Shown one piece after another: positions 1-9,541 of a stretch of 64,000 nucleotides of DNA (position 1 is the stretch's first letter; every line of letters starts with the position of its first letter). This DNA is from Cyclaneusma minus (taxonomy: Eukaryota > Ascomycota > Leotiomycetes > Marthamycetales > Marthamycetaceae): positions 1,302,001 to 1,366,000 of the forward strand of contig JAKZHN010000003.1 in assembly GCA_037179335.1 (NCBI GenBank), written 5' to 3'. A model generated the notes under the pieces. The model was not told where the DNA came from and made no database searches. It saw nothing but the letters and a program-made list of their open reading frames with translations. The position numbers and the translations under genes were made by a program.

Positions 1-14
1 CCGAAAGCGATGAG

Positions 15-590
15 ATGAAAGTCGACGTCTACGACTTGGCGGGAGATAAGAGCAATCAGAGCGAGGATGGTCAGGAGCTTCGACATGATGCAAACACCGG
101 CGCTGACATCGACGTGACCAAAGACCTCGAAAGCCGATTGGAAGAGCTGATCCGCTATAAAGAGGAGGAAGATCTTCGCCGGAAACGTGAACTTCATTGC
201 GAAAGAGGAATAGAACGTCGTAGGAGAGAAGAAGATCTTCAGATCAAGGAAAATCATCTCCGCCATCAGAGAGAAATGCGTCAGTATACGACCGAGATGA
301 GCAGGCTGATGGAATTGAAGAGAACCCCTGAGAAGACCGCTGCTTCTCAAAATACCCCTGCTGTCATCTCTAAGACGGACTCTATAGTCATGGACTTGGC
401 GAATGACTCGGATTCGGTTGAAACTTCCACGGAATCTTCGCAGGCGGTCCCCACTCAGGAAATCTATGCTACCTCGTCAGGAGCTGGTAGAAAGAGTGGA
501 TTCTGGTCCACTATAGGCTGCGCTAGCGACCACGGTACTGTCTCTCAAGTTCTACCTAATTCTATGGACCCCAATGGAGCATGTGAATGA
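15..590 (+). CDS. Coiled-coil protein, C-terminal part (possibly 5' partial)
   Basis: A frame ending in a stop at 588-590 encodes about 191 residues from the ATG at 15. The frame stays open upstream to the window edge, so the true start may lie outside. Residues about 37-97 are dense in Glu, Arg and Lys with heptad-like Leu/Ile spacing, which looks like a long charged coiled coil. The remainder is Ser/Thr-rich and probably disordered. I recognise no enzyme domain and assign no function. It could also be the last exon of a larger protein. Confidence that it is coding rests on length, composition and the coiled-coil pattern only. Confidence 0.5.
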   Translation: MKVDVYDLAGDKSNQSEDGQELRHDANTGADIDVTKDLESRLEELIRYKEEEDLRRKRELHCERGIERRRREEDLQIKENHLRHQREMRQYTTEMSRLMELKRTPEKTAASQNTPAVISKTDSIVMDLANDSDSVETSTESSQAVPTQEIYATSSGAGRKSGFWSTIGCASDHGTVSQVLPNSMDPNGACE

Positions 591-1612
591 ACAGGGAGAG
601 ATCAAGGTACCTAAGAGTCTCGTACGTCAGATGATGTTTTCAGCGCATCTCTTTGTACTTTGTGTAGCCTTTGACTGAGTCTTTTGCTGCTCTCATTTAC
701 CGAAGACAAGGCTGACAAAACCTGTATACAGGACCGAGCTTGAGAGATGTTCACTTCTGAGCAAGATGTCACGATGTGCTCATCGATCAAGGGGATGACA
801 GGTTTCCTGGAGTTGTAGTTGCGGAAATACCAGTTTGTTGGACAAAATGGAAATGTGCGAACTTTGACTGCTAAGTAGAAGAGCAACCATCGCATTACTT
901 TCTGGAATCTGGGTTGCCCGGTTTCTAAGCAAATGCGCAGACAGAACCAATATTAACATGGAGGCCCTCCTAATGCTAAGTGACGGCCCGGATATCTTTT
1001 TGTACTCTGCCAGAAACAACTGAGATCCGTACTCCACAGAGGAGATCGATATCAGCCAGAAATTACTCACTTGAGTTATGAATGAATTGTTTTGACCATC
1101 TCGTTACGATGGTCACAGGAAAAGTCTCTGGATACGGCCTTGGATCAGACAGCGACGTATTTTCATTCACTTGAAAAGCATACTGCTCATAATGTGGGGA
1201 ATTGTCACTGACTTGGGATATGTTCCCATCACTTGAGAGGTTTACCCTTATTCGAGAGGTTTCAGGTTTCCAAACACTTGAGAAGTTTCCAAACATCCGA
1301 GAGGTTCCTAATTGTTTGGGATATTTCTAGTCGGTTCGCTTATTCTGGTGCCTTCTCTGCTCGCCACCCTCAGGCTCTTTGTCTAAATTGGCCAACCTTA
1401 CTATTCTCTGTCGTATGCTTCTACCACACCGCTCGTTTTGTCACTTTCGTGCATATAAACTTTTGGCTAGCCCGCCCTTATCATCGTCTCCCAAAGCCAC
1501 GTAGCAGCACTTTGCTGCACTTGTTCCACTACTTTCTCTGAACTGTTGCGCTAATTTGTGACGGCACGACAGCCAGCGTCACGAACACCTTCCAGGCTAC
1601 CGCTTCCTCGTT
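591..1612. other. Intergenic region, upstream of the F-box-like gene
   Basis: About 1 kb with no convincing gene; short frames on both strands show no family resemblance. It contains a short degenerate direct repeat (separate entry) and should hold the promoter of the gene that starts at 1613. Confidence 0.5.
1228..1312. repeat. Short degenerate direct repeat, unit about 18-22 bp
   Basis: Four adjacent units share a core resembling CACTTGAGAGGTTTCC, with variants TTCGAGAGGTTTC, ACTTGAGAAGTTTCC and TCCGAGAGGTTCC. Two of them are joined by TTTCCAAACA. The array lies about 300 bp upstream of the F-box-like gene. It may be a micro-minisatellite or a cluster of binding sites. Confidence 0.6.
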
Positions 1613-3571
1613 ATGGAGAGTTTCAAGGACCTCACCGGCCTGACTGAGGCACTGCTCCCCGCAAGGTCCATCCGGCTCACGAAGTTGCCGTCGACAGTCC
1701 AATTCAGTATCATCATACTACTGGTTACCTCACCTTCTCCCATGAGAGTGGTCGAGAAAAAGGCTCAACGATCAAGGAAATCCGCAGAAAAGGAAGAGAA
1801 ATTGGGAAAGTCACAAATCATCACCTTCACTGGCTATCCTCGCTTATTCAACCCCAACATTGCCAAGACCTGTCGAAAATACCGTGCCTGGGCTAATTAC
1901 CTGTTCTGGTCTGGGAATTCATTTGAAATCAACGTCTATCTGTCCAACCCTGGCTCGGTGACTTGGACTGCTCTCGTGACTTGGCTCAATGGACGTGTCA
2001 GTGCCCTCACCGAGAACCATCACGAAGTACTCGCACATAGCAACATTCCCGACGACAAGATTTTTGTGAAGGACGTTCCTCGTCTCAGCGCTATCCGAGA
2101 GTTGAGATTTACCACTGGTCCTGGTAGAGTCTCATCTCTAGAGTGTCAAGAAACGATTCGAGCACAATTTCTAATCCTGCAAATCTTTCGCAAGCAGCAT
2201 GCGGATCCGACAATGTCAGAATGGCTTAGCCTGGACCGTCTTGAGCTGGACTTTGATGGGCTTGATCCCTTGTTCAGTACCACCACGTGGGACCGGGAGC
2301 AAGCCGCCAAGAATTTCCCACGCCGCACGGAATCCATCAAGCACTACGTCGAGAAGCTGCAGGGTGACAACCTACGCCATCTACCCTTACTGATTTGGAA
2401 TGTGAAAGTGCGAGGTTGCCCATTGGGTACACTCGGACCGCAGCTGGCCTCCGCTATGGCCCCTCTCGTGTCAGGGACCTGGTCACATGTCCTCCCCCGC
2501 TTCACATTTCGTAGCAGCATCGGTGAAAAACTCTACTTTGCCAAAGTTCCGGAACAATATTGGGCGCTTTCCAAAGATCCGTCCATCAGATTGCCGTACG
2601 CGCTCCCTTTGGGAAGCAACGACATCTTCCCAACGAGGATTGAGATACTAAAACTCCCAAAGGAGATCCAGATGGAAATTCTGAAGTATCTACTCGTTTC
2701 ACCGAGGACTGTACGCGATCCCTGGAGAAAGCAAAGTGAAAGATCCAATGGTGCAACGTTTGGCAATGTCAGGATTCTTGAAGCCTGCGAAGATCTCTAC
2801 CACATGGGCATCGATGTGCTTTACCGGAACAACAAATTCGAACTTTACCTCTCTAATGATGAGGAGAGGAAACAAATCAAACGGTGGCTTGAACATCACG
2901 GGTACAAGCAAACAAAAAGCCGCCTAGAGATGATGAAGCGCATTGAATTTGAGGACGAGCGGACTACGTTACTGACCGAGCACGGAGTTGAAATACTCTT
3001 TCTTCCGCAGGCTGTGAAGTTTGGTGTCTTCGGTAAGTTGGACCTCGATAGTCTGGAGATCCAGGTCGACGAGTATAAACCATCATTGAAGGGGTTCATA
3101 CATTGGGTGGTAGCCCCCTGGGTAGTCTCCACCAGCAGCCGATCCACAAAAATCATTCTGGACCTTAGTCTCGGCGAGAGAGATTCGAATCTAGTCGCTT
3201 TGTGGAGTATGAAGCAGCCTCTGCATGATGAAGGTTCCGAATTCGTTGTGAGAAACTTGACCTTTAAGATGAAATTTCACCAGTTCCAGTTCTGGAAGGC
3301 GGTAGGTATGGGTTATGCTTCCCGGATCCTGGCAGACATGGATGAACACCTGCGCAAAACTTTCCTCGATGTTACGGATGGCGTTGAGAAAGTCTGCCGG
3401 AGAATTTCTGTCCCAGGAACCAAGGTGAAGATGGAAACATGGGGAGGTAAGATCAAGAGGATGTCCAATCTGCTGAGGAAGCTGAAACCATGGTGCGAGC
3501 CTCAGGATGAGTATGAGGCATACCTTTGCAGGAATGGTCATCCCCTGCCCGCGCTGTCTTACGGCGATTGA
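1613..3571 (+). CDS. Protein with two F-box-like segments, 652 aa
   Basis: This is a single-exon frame starting at an ATG at 1613. Two short segments have the look of degenerate F-box helices: residues about 20-35 (RLTKLPSTVQFSIIILLV) and about 343-371 (ILKLPKEIQMEILKYLLV). The second is the more typical LPxEIxxxIxxYL pattern of fungal F-box-like proteins. Each is followed by about 300 residues with no recognisable leucine-rich or WD repeats, so the protein looks like a tandem duplication of an F-box-plus-tail unit. F-box proteins usually act as substrate adaptors of SCF ubiquitin ligases; that role is inferred from family only. The gene faces the annexin-like gene tail to tail. Confidence 0.7.
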   Translation: MESFKDLTGLTEALLPARSIRLTKLPSTVQFSIIILLVTSPSPMRVVEKKAQRSRKSAEKEEKLGKSQIITFTGYPRLFNPNIAKTCRKYRAWANYLFWSGNSFEINVYLSNPGSVTWTALVTWLNGRVSALTENHHEVLAHSNIPDDKIFVKDVPRLSAIRELRFTTGPGRVSSLECQETIRAQFLILQIFRKQHADPTMSEWLSLDRLELDFDGLDPLFSTTTWDREQAAKNFPRRTESIKHYVEKLQGDNLRHLPLLIWNVKVRGCPLGTLGPQLASAMAPLVSGTWSHVLPRFTFRSSIGEKLYFAKVPEQYWALSKDPSIRLPYALPLGSNDIFPTRIEILKLPKEIQMEILKYLLVSPRTVRDPWRKQSERSNGATFGNVRILEACEDLYHMGIDVLYRNNKFELYLSNDEERKQIKRWLEHHGYKQTKSRLEMMKRIEFEDERTTLLTEHGVEILFLPQAVKFGVFGKLDLDSLEIQVDEYKPSLKGFIHWVVAPWVVSTSSRSTKIILDLSLGERDSNLVALWSMKQPLHDEGSEFVVRNLTFKMKFHQFQFWKAVGMGYASRILADMDEHLRKTFLDVTDGVEKVCRRISVPGTKVKMETWGGKIKRMSNLLRKLKPWCEPQDEYEAYLCRNGHPLPALSYGD

Positions 3572-3904
3572 AAGATGGAGAAGCGGAGCTACAGAGACTG
3601 GGTGAGGCAACATCATGGTGGTAGGGAGGCCTGAAAGGCGAGGGACTCTGTATTAGCCCGAGCAAACAATGAGCCAAAAGCAATCCATATACATCAACTC
3701 GGTAGAAGGGATAAGTAATCATCTCGTAGATATGAATTCATCATCATGAAGTCACCTCGCAGATTTTCTCGGCAGACCATAAAACCATGCATATCATCAT
3801 CCATCATTCCACATCAAGTCATGAAGCCCAACAAACAGTACGAAAATGGGTATCTCCACCCCGTCCTACTTCAGCTTACCTCACCTCTCTCAGTCTCCAG
3901 AAAC
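3572..3904. other. Intergenic region between convergent genes
   Basis: This 333 bp gap separates the stop of the F-box-like gene from the stop of the annexin-like gene. It should hold both 3' UTRs and terminators. I see no other feature. Confidence 0.5.
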
Positions 3905-5994
3905 CTACCGTCCCAAGAACCCCGCCACCACACCGCCAATGCCGCCCTCCCCAATACGCTTAACCTCCGTCGGCTGGCGATAAACACAAAGTTCGGCGCA
4001 GAATTCGCCCCACTCGCCTTTCGTGCCTTCTCTCACAGCCTCGATCAGCTCAACGCCGTATCTCTCTCGGTATTCTCTCTTCACTGCTTCCATGTGGTGT
4101 CTCTCCCAATGGTATCTCACCAGACGCGAGATGAGCAGCTCTGTGCGCAGAGAGTCGCCGTGGCGCTTGGAGGACGACGACGAGAGAGCGTGATGCAGGA
4201 GCATCGCGTCACGCACTGGGCGGTTGATCACACCGTTGAGGATGTGCGCAAGGACTTCTCCCTGTTCCCAAAATGTCAGCGAACTGTCCCAAGAGCTTCG
4301 GGCATCCGTGCATCGAGGTTTCCAGTCGTCCCAATTCCAAAAAAAAGGAATTCAAAGGGAAAAGCACATACCACAAGATTCCCACTCTTCTTCAACATCT
4401 CCCTCGCAAAATTCGCCCTATAAAACTGCTCATACAGCCTCAAAATCTCCCTCAAATGCGCCTCGCTCCTCAACACCACAATCCCAATCATCGCCGTCTC
4501 CCCACCTCTCTCACTCCTCACACACCGATGCAACTCTCTCACATCCTCATCCACCAACCTTCCATCCACGCCCTCCCACCCCCTCGGGTCCTCCATCCTC
4601 CTCTCCTCAAGCACCAGCATCACCGCCTTCTTAAACTTATCTTCTTTCAGCTCCTTCGCCATACACTTACTCAAGCTATCCGAATACTTCTTATCCCGAA
4701 AGCCCTCCTTGATGAGGCGGATTTCCGCATTCGTTCGGCCCATCAGCGATTCGATTAACAACTCGCGCCGGCTTTTGGAGTTTTGGTACCAGAAATTGGC
4801 CCAGTAGGCTTCGCTCTCCCATTGGCCGAGGGCGGTGGCATAGCAGGCTTTCATGAGGCTCGGATCTTCTTCTTTTAAGCGCAGTTTTATGTGCTTGGCG
4901 ATATTTACGCCTTTTTTCTCGGAGCCGGTTTTGACAATACGTTTGTATTCGGCACGCAGTTCCATGATCTGTTCGTGGGATAGGCCGGGGAGGATGTCTA
5001 TTAGCGGTGCGGTGTCGGGGCCGTATTTTTCGCCGCGGAGGGCTTTGGCTAGGATGGCGGCGTCGTCGGCGGGGTCGTGGAAGCGCGCGTGCTTGCGGCG
5101 GGTGGTGCTGGGGGATAGGGGCTCGATCACTTCGAGGTCTGGGATGGAGCTGGTGCCGTAGGGGTTTTGGGCTAGGAGGAGGGGCGAGGGCATGGGGGAG
5201 ATGGATTGGTAGGTTCCGTGGTAGGCCTCTAGGAGTGGAGACCCGGGGGCATTGACGAGAGAAGCGCTGTTACTTCGGCCGCGAGAGCTGCCTGCAGTGA
5301 TGGATAGACCGTGGCCGCCGCTGGTTGAGACGCTGAGAGAGTGCATGCGTGAGCTGAGACCCCCGGGCTCGGCGGTCACTATGTTTGCTGATGAAGAGTT
5401 GGGAGATACGTATTGAGAAGAGCGCGGTGATTCTCGGTTGTAGAAGGGGGCTTCTTCAGCACGGGGGTACTGCAAGAGCTGCTCATGTGGACGAGCATAT
5501 TCGTATTGCTTGGGCTCCACATATGCGATACCTCGGGGTGGAGGATCCTCATAGCGACCGCGACTGTATTTGTCTTCTTCATAGCGACGAGGATCTCTGT
5601 CACGCTCCCTATCCCTCCTAGAGCTCCTATCTCTCGATCGATCACTCTCCGACTCACTGCTCTCACTCGTGCTCTCTCTTCTCGAATACTTATCATACTT
5701 CCCACTCTTTCTCAAAGGACTAGTCGGCCGATCATACTTCCTCGACCCTTCCTCCCGCGCATACTTCACGCTCTCGCTGTCCCCATAAGCCAAGTCAGGA
5801 TCAACACGTTCTCGCTTCACTCGCTCATAAGCCAGATCATCATCGCCCCGGGTCCGCGATCTCTCACGCGTACCAATTGACTCTGGCTGCAAGATTTCGA
5901 GTCGTGAGCGCGAGCGTGAGCGATCATCGCGGCGACCAGGAGATTTCGAGCGCGAGCGGCGACCACTTCGGCCGTCGTCGACTTTGAGAGACAT
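3905..5994 (-). CDS. Annexin-like protein with Arg/Ser-rich N-terminus, 659 aa
   Basis: Two exons, 5994-4372 and 4261-3905, joined across a 110 bp intron (GTATGT donor, ACAG acceptor) that keeps frame. The ATG at 5994 was chosen because everything upstream in frame is low-complexity and would lie in the leader. The first 120 or so residues are rich in RSRS and RDRE repeats, followed by a Ser/Pro/Tyr-rich linker. The C-terminal 300 residues form annexin repeats, with segments such as LIDILPGLSHEQIMELRAEY and LLIESLMGRTNAEIRLIKEG, and a last repeat in exon 2. Calcium-site GxGT loops are degenerate (EKYGPDT), so calcium-dependent phospholipid binding is uncertain. Fungal annexins of this divergent type are known; the RS-rich head is the odd part. 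Confidence 0.85.
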
Positions 5995-7068
5995 TAACGT
6001 GAATTTCGCACAAGCACCAAATGCAAATTGGAAGCGAACGGCTCTTTGAGGAACGATGCAGTGAGTGTTGTCGACGTGTGTTGAATGGCGACTCAACCGC
6101 TCGAATGAGGGGTAGGTTGCACGGTGAGAAGATTTGCACTTTTCAACGACAGCTTCAAAATTTGACGAGAAAAGTTGAATTTGAAGGCTCGATGGTCGCC
6201 TGACTTCAGATATATCGCATTGAAAAGAATGTAATGTGCTGTGAGCGGTGAGAAGGGAGTCGCGTGGTGTCGATGAGTCTGCTGGCACAGCGACCGTTTC
6301 GGGGCCTGCGGGGTAGCTTGGCTGCCTTGTGATTGGCTGACTCCCGAGGACCCCAAATTCTTACCGCTGCCAAACAACCTACACTTCACCACTTCCACAC
6401 TTCAACGCTTCAACACCTCAAAGACGCACATCGCTTGGGGAACCGCATCTATTGTGAAGCTGGTTACGGCGTGAAGTTGGTCATGGTGTGAAACTGCTGC
6501 TTATAGTGTGAAGCTGAAGCCGCTCACCAGGGTGAAGCTTGCTTAGGTAGTGTAAGGCTGGCCATATCTATCCTAAAGCCGCTTGTAATGTGAAGCAGCT
6601 CACAGTGTAAAGCTTTGCAGTGTGAAGATGGTTACGATGTGTAGGTGCTCACAGTTTGAAGCTGGTCATAGTGTCAAGATAGTGTGAAGCTGCGCACAGT
6701 TGCCCATGAGCTGGTCAGTTTGAATGAAGCTGCTTGTTATGGTGTGAAGCCGCTTGTAGTGTGAAGTTGGTTACTGCTCGAGTTGGTTATGATGTAAAGA
6801 TACTAGTGGTATCAAGCTACTTACAGTGTGAAGCTGTTCATAGTGTGAAACTGGTTATGGTGTGAAGCTGCTCATGGCGGGCTGTCGGAGATGATGAGCA
6901 GTGTTCCTCGGTCCAGCGCTGAGAAGTGCTTTGACACCACAAAGGCCGTATCTCATCTAGCTACGACATCACGGACTCTTCGTACCCACCGCTGGGACCG
7001 CAAAACAATGATTATTGAGTCCTCGGGAGTACTTTATCTACTACCTGTGTTCTCAAAGTATGTACTAT
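5995..7068. other. Intergenic region with minisatellite
   Basis: The right-hand promoter of the annexin-like gene merges into a degenerate minisatellite at about 6440-6880 (separate entry), followed by the 3' flank of GMC oxidoreductase 1. No coding frame is convincing. Confidence 0.6.
6440..6880. repeat. Degenerate minisatellite, GTGTGAAGCTG-type units
   Basis: Roughly twenty diverged units of about 18-25 bp carry the core GTGTGAAGCTG, often followed by GTTATG, CTCACA or CTTGTA. Copies are visible almost continuously from about 6440 to 6880. The reverse-complement family (CAGCTTCACAC) recurs at about 35222-35582. The units do not keep one reading frame, so this is non-coding. Confidence 0.85.
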
Positions 7069-8805
7069 CTAAGCTGCTCCCAGGATAAGGTCCACAGCCG
7101 CCTCTGCAATAGCATAGATCGGATCTGGAAGCAATTAGCAAGAACCTCCGGATACTGTCATGTGCTCAAACTCACATTGGTAGTGTCCCGCCAGAGGCAA
7201 CGGAAGAACACTAGCATCAACAACGCGAATCTTGTCAACCCCCTTCACCTTCAGCTCCGTATCCACAACCTTCCCCATAGCCGCCGTCCCTGCACTCTGA
7301 AAAAAGCTTCTCCCCACAGCACTGACTCTCCGATCAATCTCCTCATCGCTAGATCCACTGTTGAGCTTCGGCATTCCTGGCGGTGGCGTCTCTTCCTCGA
7401 TCATCTCCCGCCCTGAAGGCGTGTCTAGCATAGTGCGCAAAGCAAGTCTTACACCAGTCCGTAACGATTCTTTATCGATCTCCGAATTTAAGTAGTTAGG
7501 ATCGATGATCGGATCTGCGGTCGGGTCGGTGCTGGACAGAGTGATAGTACCGCGACTTGTCGGGAGAAGACCCAGCACAGGTGATGAAATGTGCGTTCCT
7601 GCAAGATTGTAGTTGAAAAAAGCCGGTGCAGCAATGGGAGCATATGAGACGAAAAATTCCACGTGACCGCGAGGTTTGCTGAGCAAGGGGTCTTCGGGCG
7701 CAAGCTTGTCTATCGATGCTGCTCTGGCTTTGGCAGCTTCAGGAATAGAACTTGTCACGATCCAGTCGACTGGGTTTCCTTTCTCGAACCCGGGTTTCAT
7801 GAAAGTGGGCGAGCCGATGGCAAGACCGCGCTCGGGATGCTTGAGCTTCCACCACATTGTGGCTGATAAATGGTCGTGCAAGTTTTCGCCAACGGGTAAG
7901 TCTGAGAGTAAGGGGATGGAGAGGGTGGAAAGGTGCGATGCTGGGCCAATTCCTGATAGCATGAGGAGTTGTGGGGTGCGAAGTGCTCCGCAGCAGACGA
8001 GAACTTCTTTCGCGGCTTGGAAAACTCGTCCGTCCAAGAGTTCTATACCCGAGGCTACTTTAGTAGAAGGGTCTACAATGATCCGCCTCGCCATGGCGTC
8101 TGTGAATATCGTCGCTTTGGAAATATGGTAAACAAGACCTGCTGGTTGACGCTTGCCGTCTCGCCAGTTCTCAGACAGCAAAGAGAAGCCAAAAGGAGTA
8201 CCTCCATTCGCATTCGCGTTGTGCTGGAGCCCGCTCTCTTGCAATGCTTTCGCAAGAGGATCTCTCAAGGGGTAATGGCGGATCCCAGCGGTTGTGTACA
8301 TGGGACCATCAAGTCCATACACTTCAGGGTCAGCCGCAGAATCATGATGATGCTCGACTCTCCGAAAGTATTTCAGCAGGTTGGCATAATTCCAACGCTC
8401 ATGGCCAACCAAATCGGCCCAAGCATCATAGTCGGCGGAATGGCATCTCGTCCAATTCCCATAGTTGACGGCGGAAGAGCCAGACAAAAGACGGCCAGCA
8501 AAATTGGGCACCTGGCGGTTTGCGAGGTTTGGCTGTGGCGTTGTGGTGTAATTGGATTCCAAAGCGGTCCCGTGCAGTCTCGGGGCGTTGAGAGGGGACA
8601 TCACCTCATCGGAGTAGTTTTCGGGGCCGGCTTCGAAAATGGCTACGCTGTGGCCTGCGTGGCTGAGGCGGGAAGCCAGGACGCAGCCAGCTGTGCCTCC
8701 ACCGACCACGATATAGTCGAAGACCGGGGTTGTAGCGGACATGATGGAGTGTTTCAGAAGGAGAAAAAACAATAAGACGACCGAGAGGATGCTTGGCATG
8801 GACAT
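7069..8805 (-). CDS. GMC-family FAD oxidoreductase 1, 561 aa
   Basis: Two exons, 8805-7176 and 7124-7069, with a 51 bp intron (GTGAGT donor, TCCAG acceptor) that restores the family C-terminus (GHYQYPIYAIAEAAVDLI). A hydrophobic segment at residues about 6-20 suggests a signal peptide or anchor; a second ATG two codons downstream is equally possible. The FAD-binding Rossmann motif is VVGGGTAGC near residue 32. The second GMC signature is seen as GALRTPQLLMLSGIGP. Of the two usual active-site positions, the distal His is present (H541) but the one in the HxxGT motif reads FQSAGTAAMG, so Gln (Q503) replaces His. The gene is head-to-head with GMC 2 and probably oxidises an alcohol intermediate of the nearby polyketide pathway. 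Confidence 0.9.
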
Positions 8806-9541
8806 GGGACGGCTGAAAGGAGGGGAAACGATAGGCTTTAAAGGCGGGAACTACCTAGAACTCTACGGTAAACGCCTTTGTATCTCAGCCGGTGAGCGAC
8901 ATGTAGTCGTGCGGCTCGGAAGCTGCCGATTCGGGAATGTCATTTTGATCAACTAACAACTGACGATTGACAGTCCCCTGTCATTATGGACATTTGTCAT
9001 CTCCAGTGACAGGATGTTGACGTCAGTCACAGAGACCAAATGACAGTGATGTTGACAGACCGTGCAAGATTGTCAAACTGTCTCCAATATATCACCCTGT
9101 CATGTCTTCCACCTAACAAAGCCACCCAAACTTGATCTCGTAAAGAACGCCTGACGCCTCAAATGTACAACCAGTATATAGGTGGCGAGCTTTGCGACCT
9201 GGCTCCCATGTGCTCCGGCAGGGGGTCACACGTGGGAACGGGAACCTGGCAGCATCGAGATTCTGTGCGTGGCCTCTGTACACCACCGGCGGCGCAAGCG
9301 GGCTCGGTCCTCGGACATTCGACAATCGATGGTGCTTACATTCTTGAAGATTGATCACTTTTTCGGGGCACTCCTTGCTACATATCTTCATGTACCCTAT
9401 AAATTGGTCGTGAGCCGGTAAGCGGGGATCTGTTGCAGGTGCTCATCAATTTTCGGATTTCTTGTCACTCGTTACTTGACGCGCAGATCAGCTCGCGTTT
9501 GACCAAACCCACTTACCCAAGCAACGCAACATATCACGGCG
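8806..9541. promoter_or_regulatory. Bidirectional promoter of the two GMC genes
   Basis: This 736 bp region separates two divergent GMC oxidoreductase starts, so it must serve both. It holds a dense cluster of TGACAG/CTGTCA motifs and a palindromic TGACGTCA (separate entry). A CT-rich leader with AACGCAAC precedes the ATG at 9542. Confidence 0.7.
8968..9102. promoter_or_regulatory. Cluster of TGACAG/CTGTCA motifs around a CRE-like palindrome
   Basis: In 135 bp there are six exact TGACAG or CTGTCA hexamers (8968, 8978 reverse, 9007, 9041, 9053, 9097 reverse), two TTGTCA variants (8994, 9070) and one perfect TGACGTCA palindrome at 9018-9025. TGACGTCA is the classical bZIP (CRE/ATF) site; the factor for TGACAG here is unknown. 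The placement between two divergent genes suggests an upstream control element. Confidence 0.65.
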
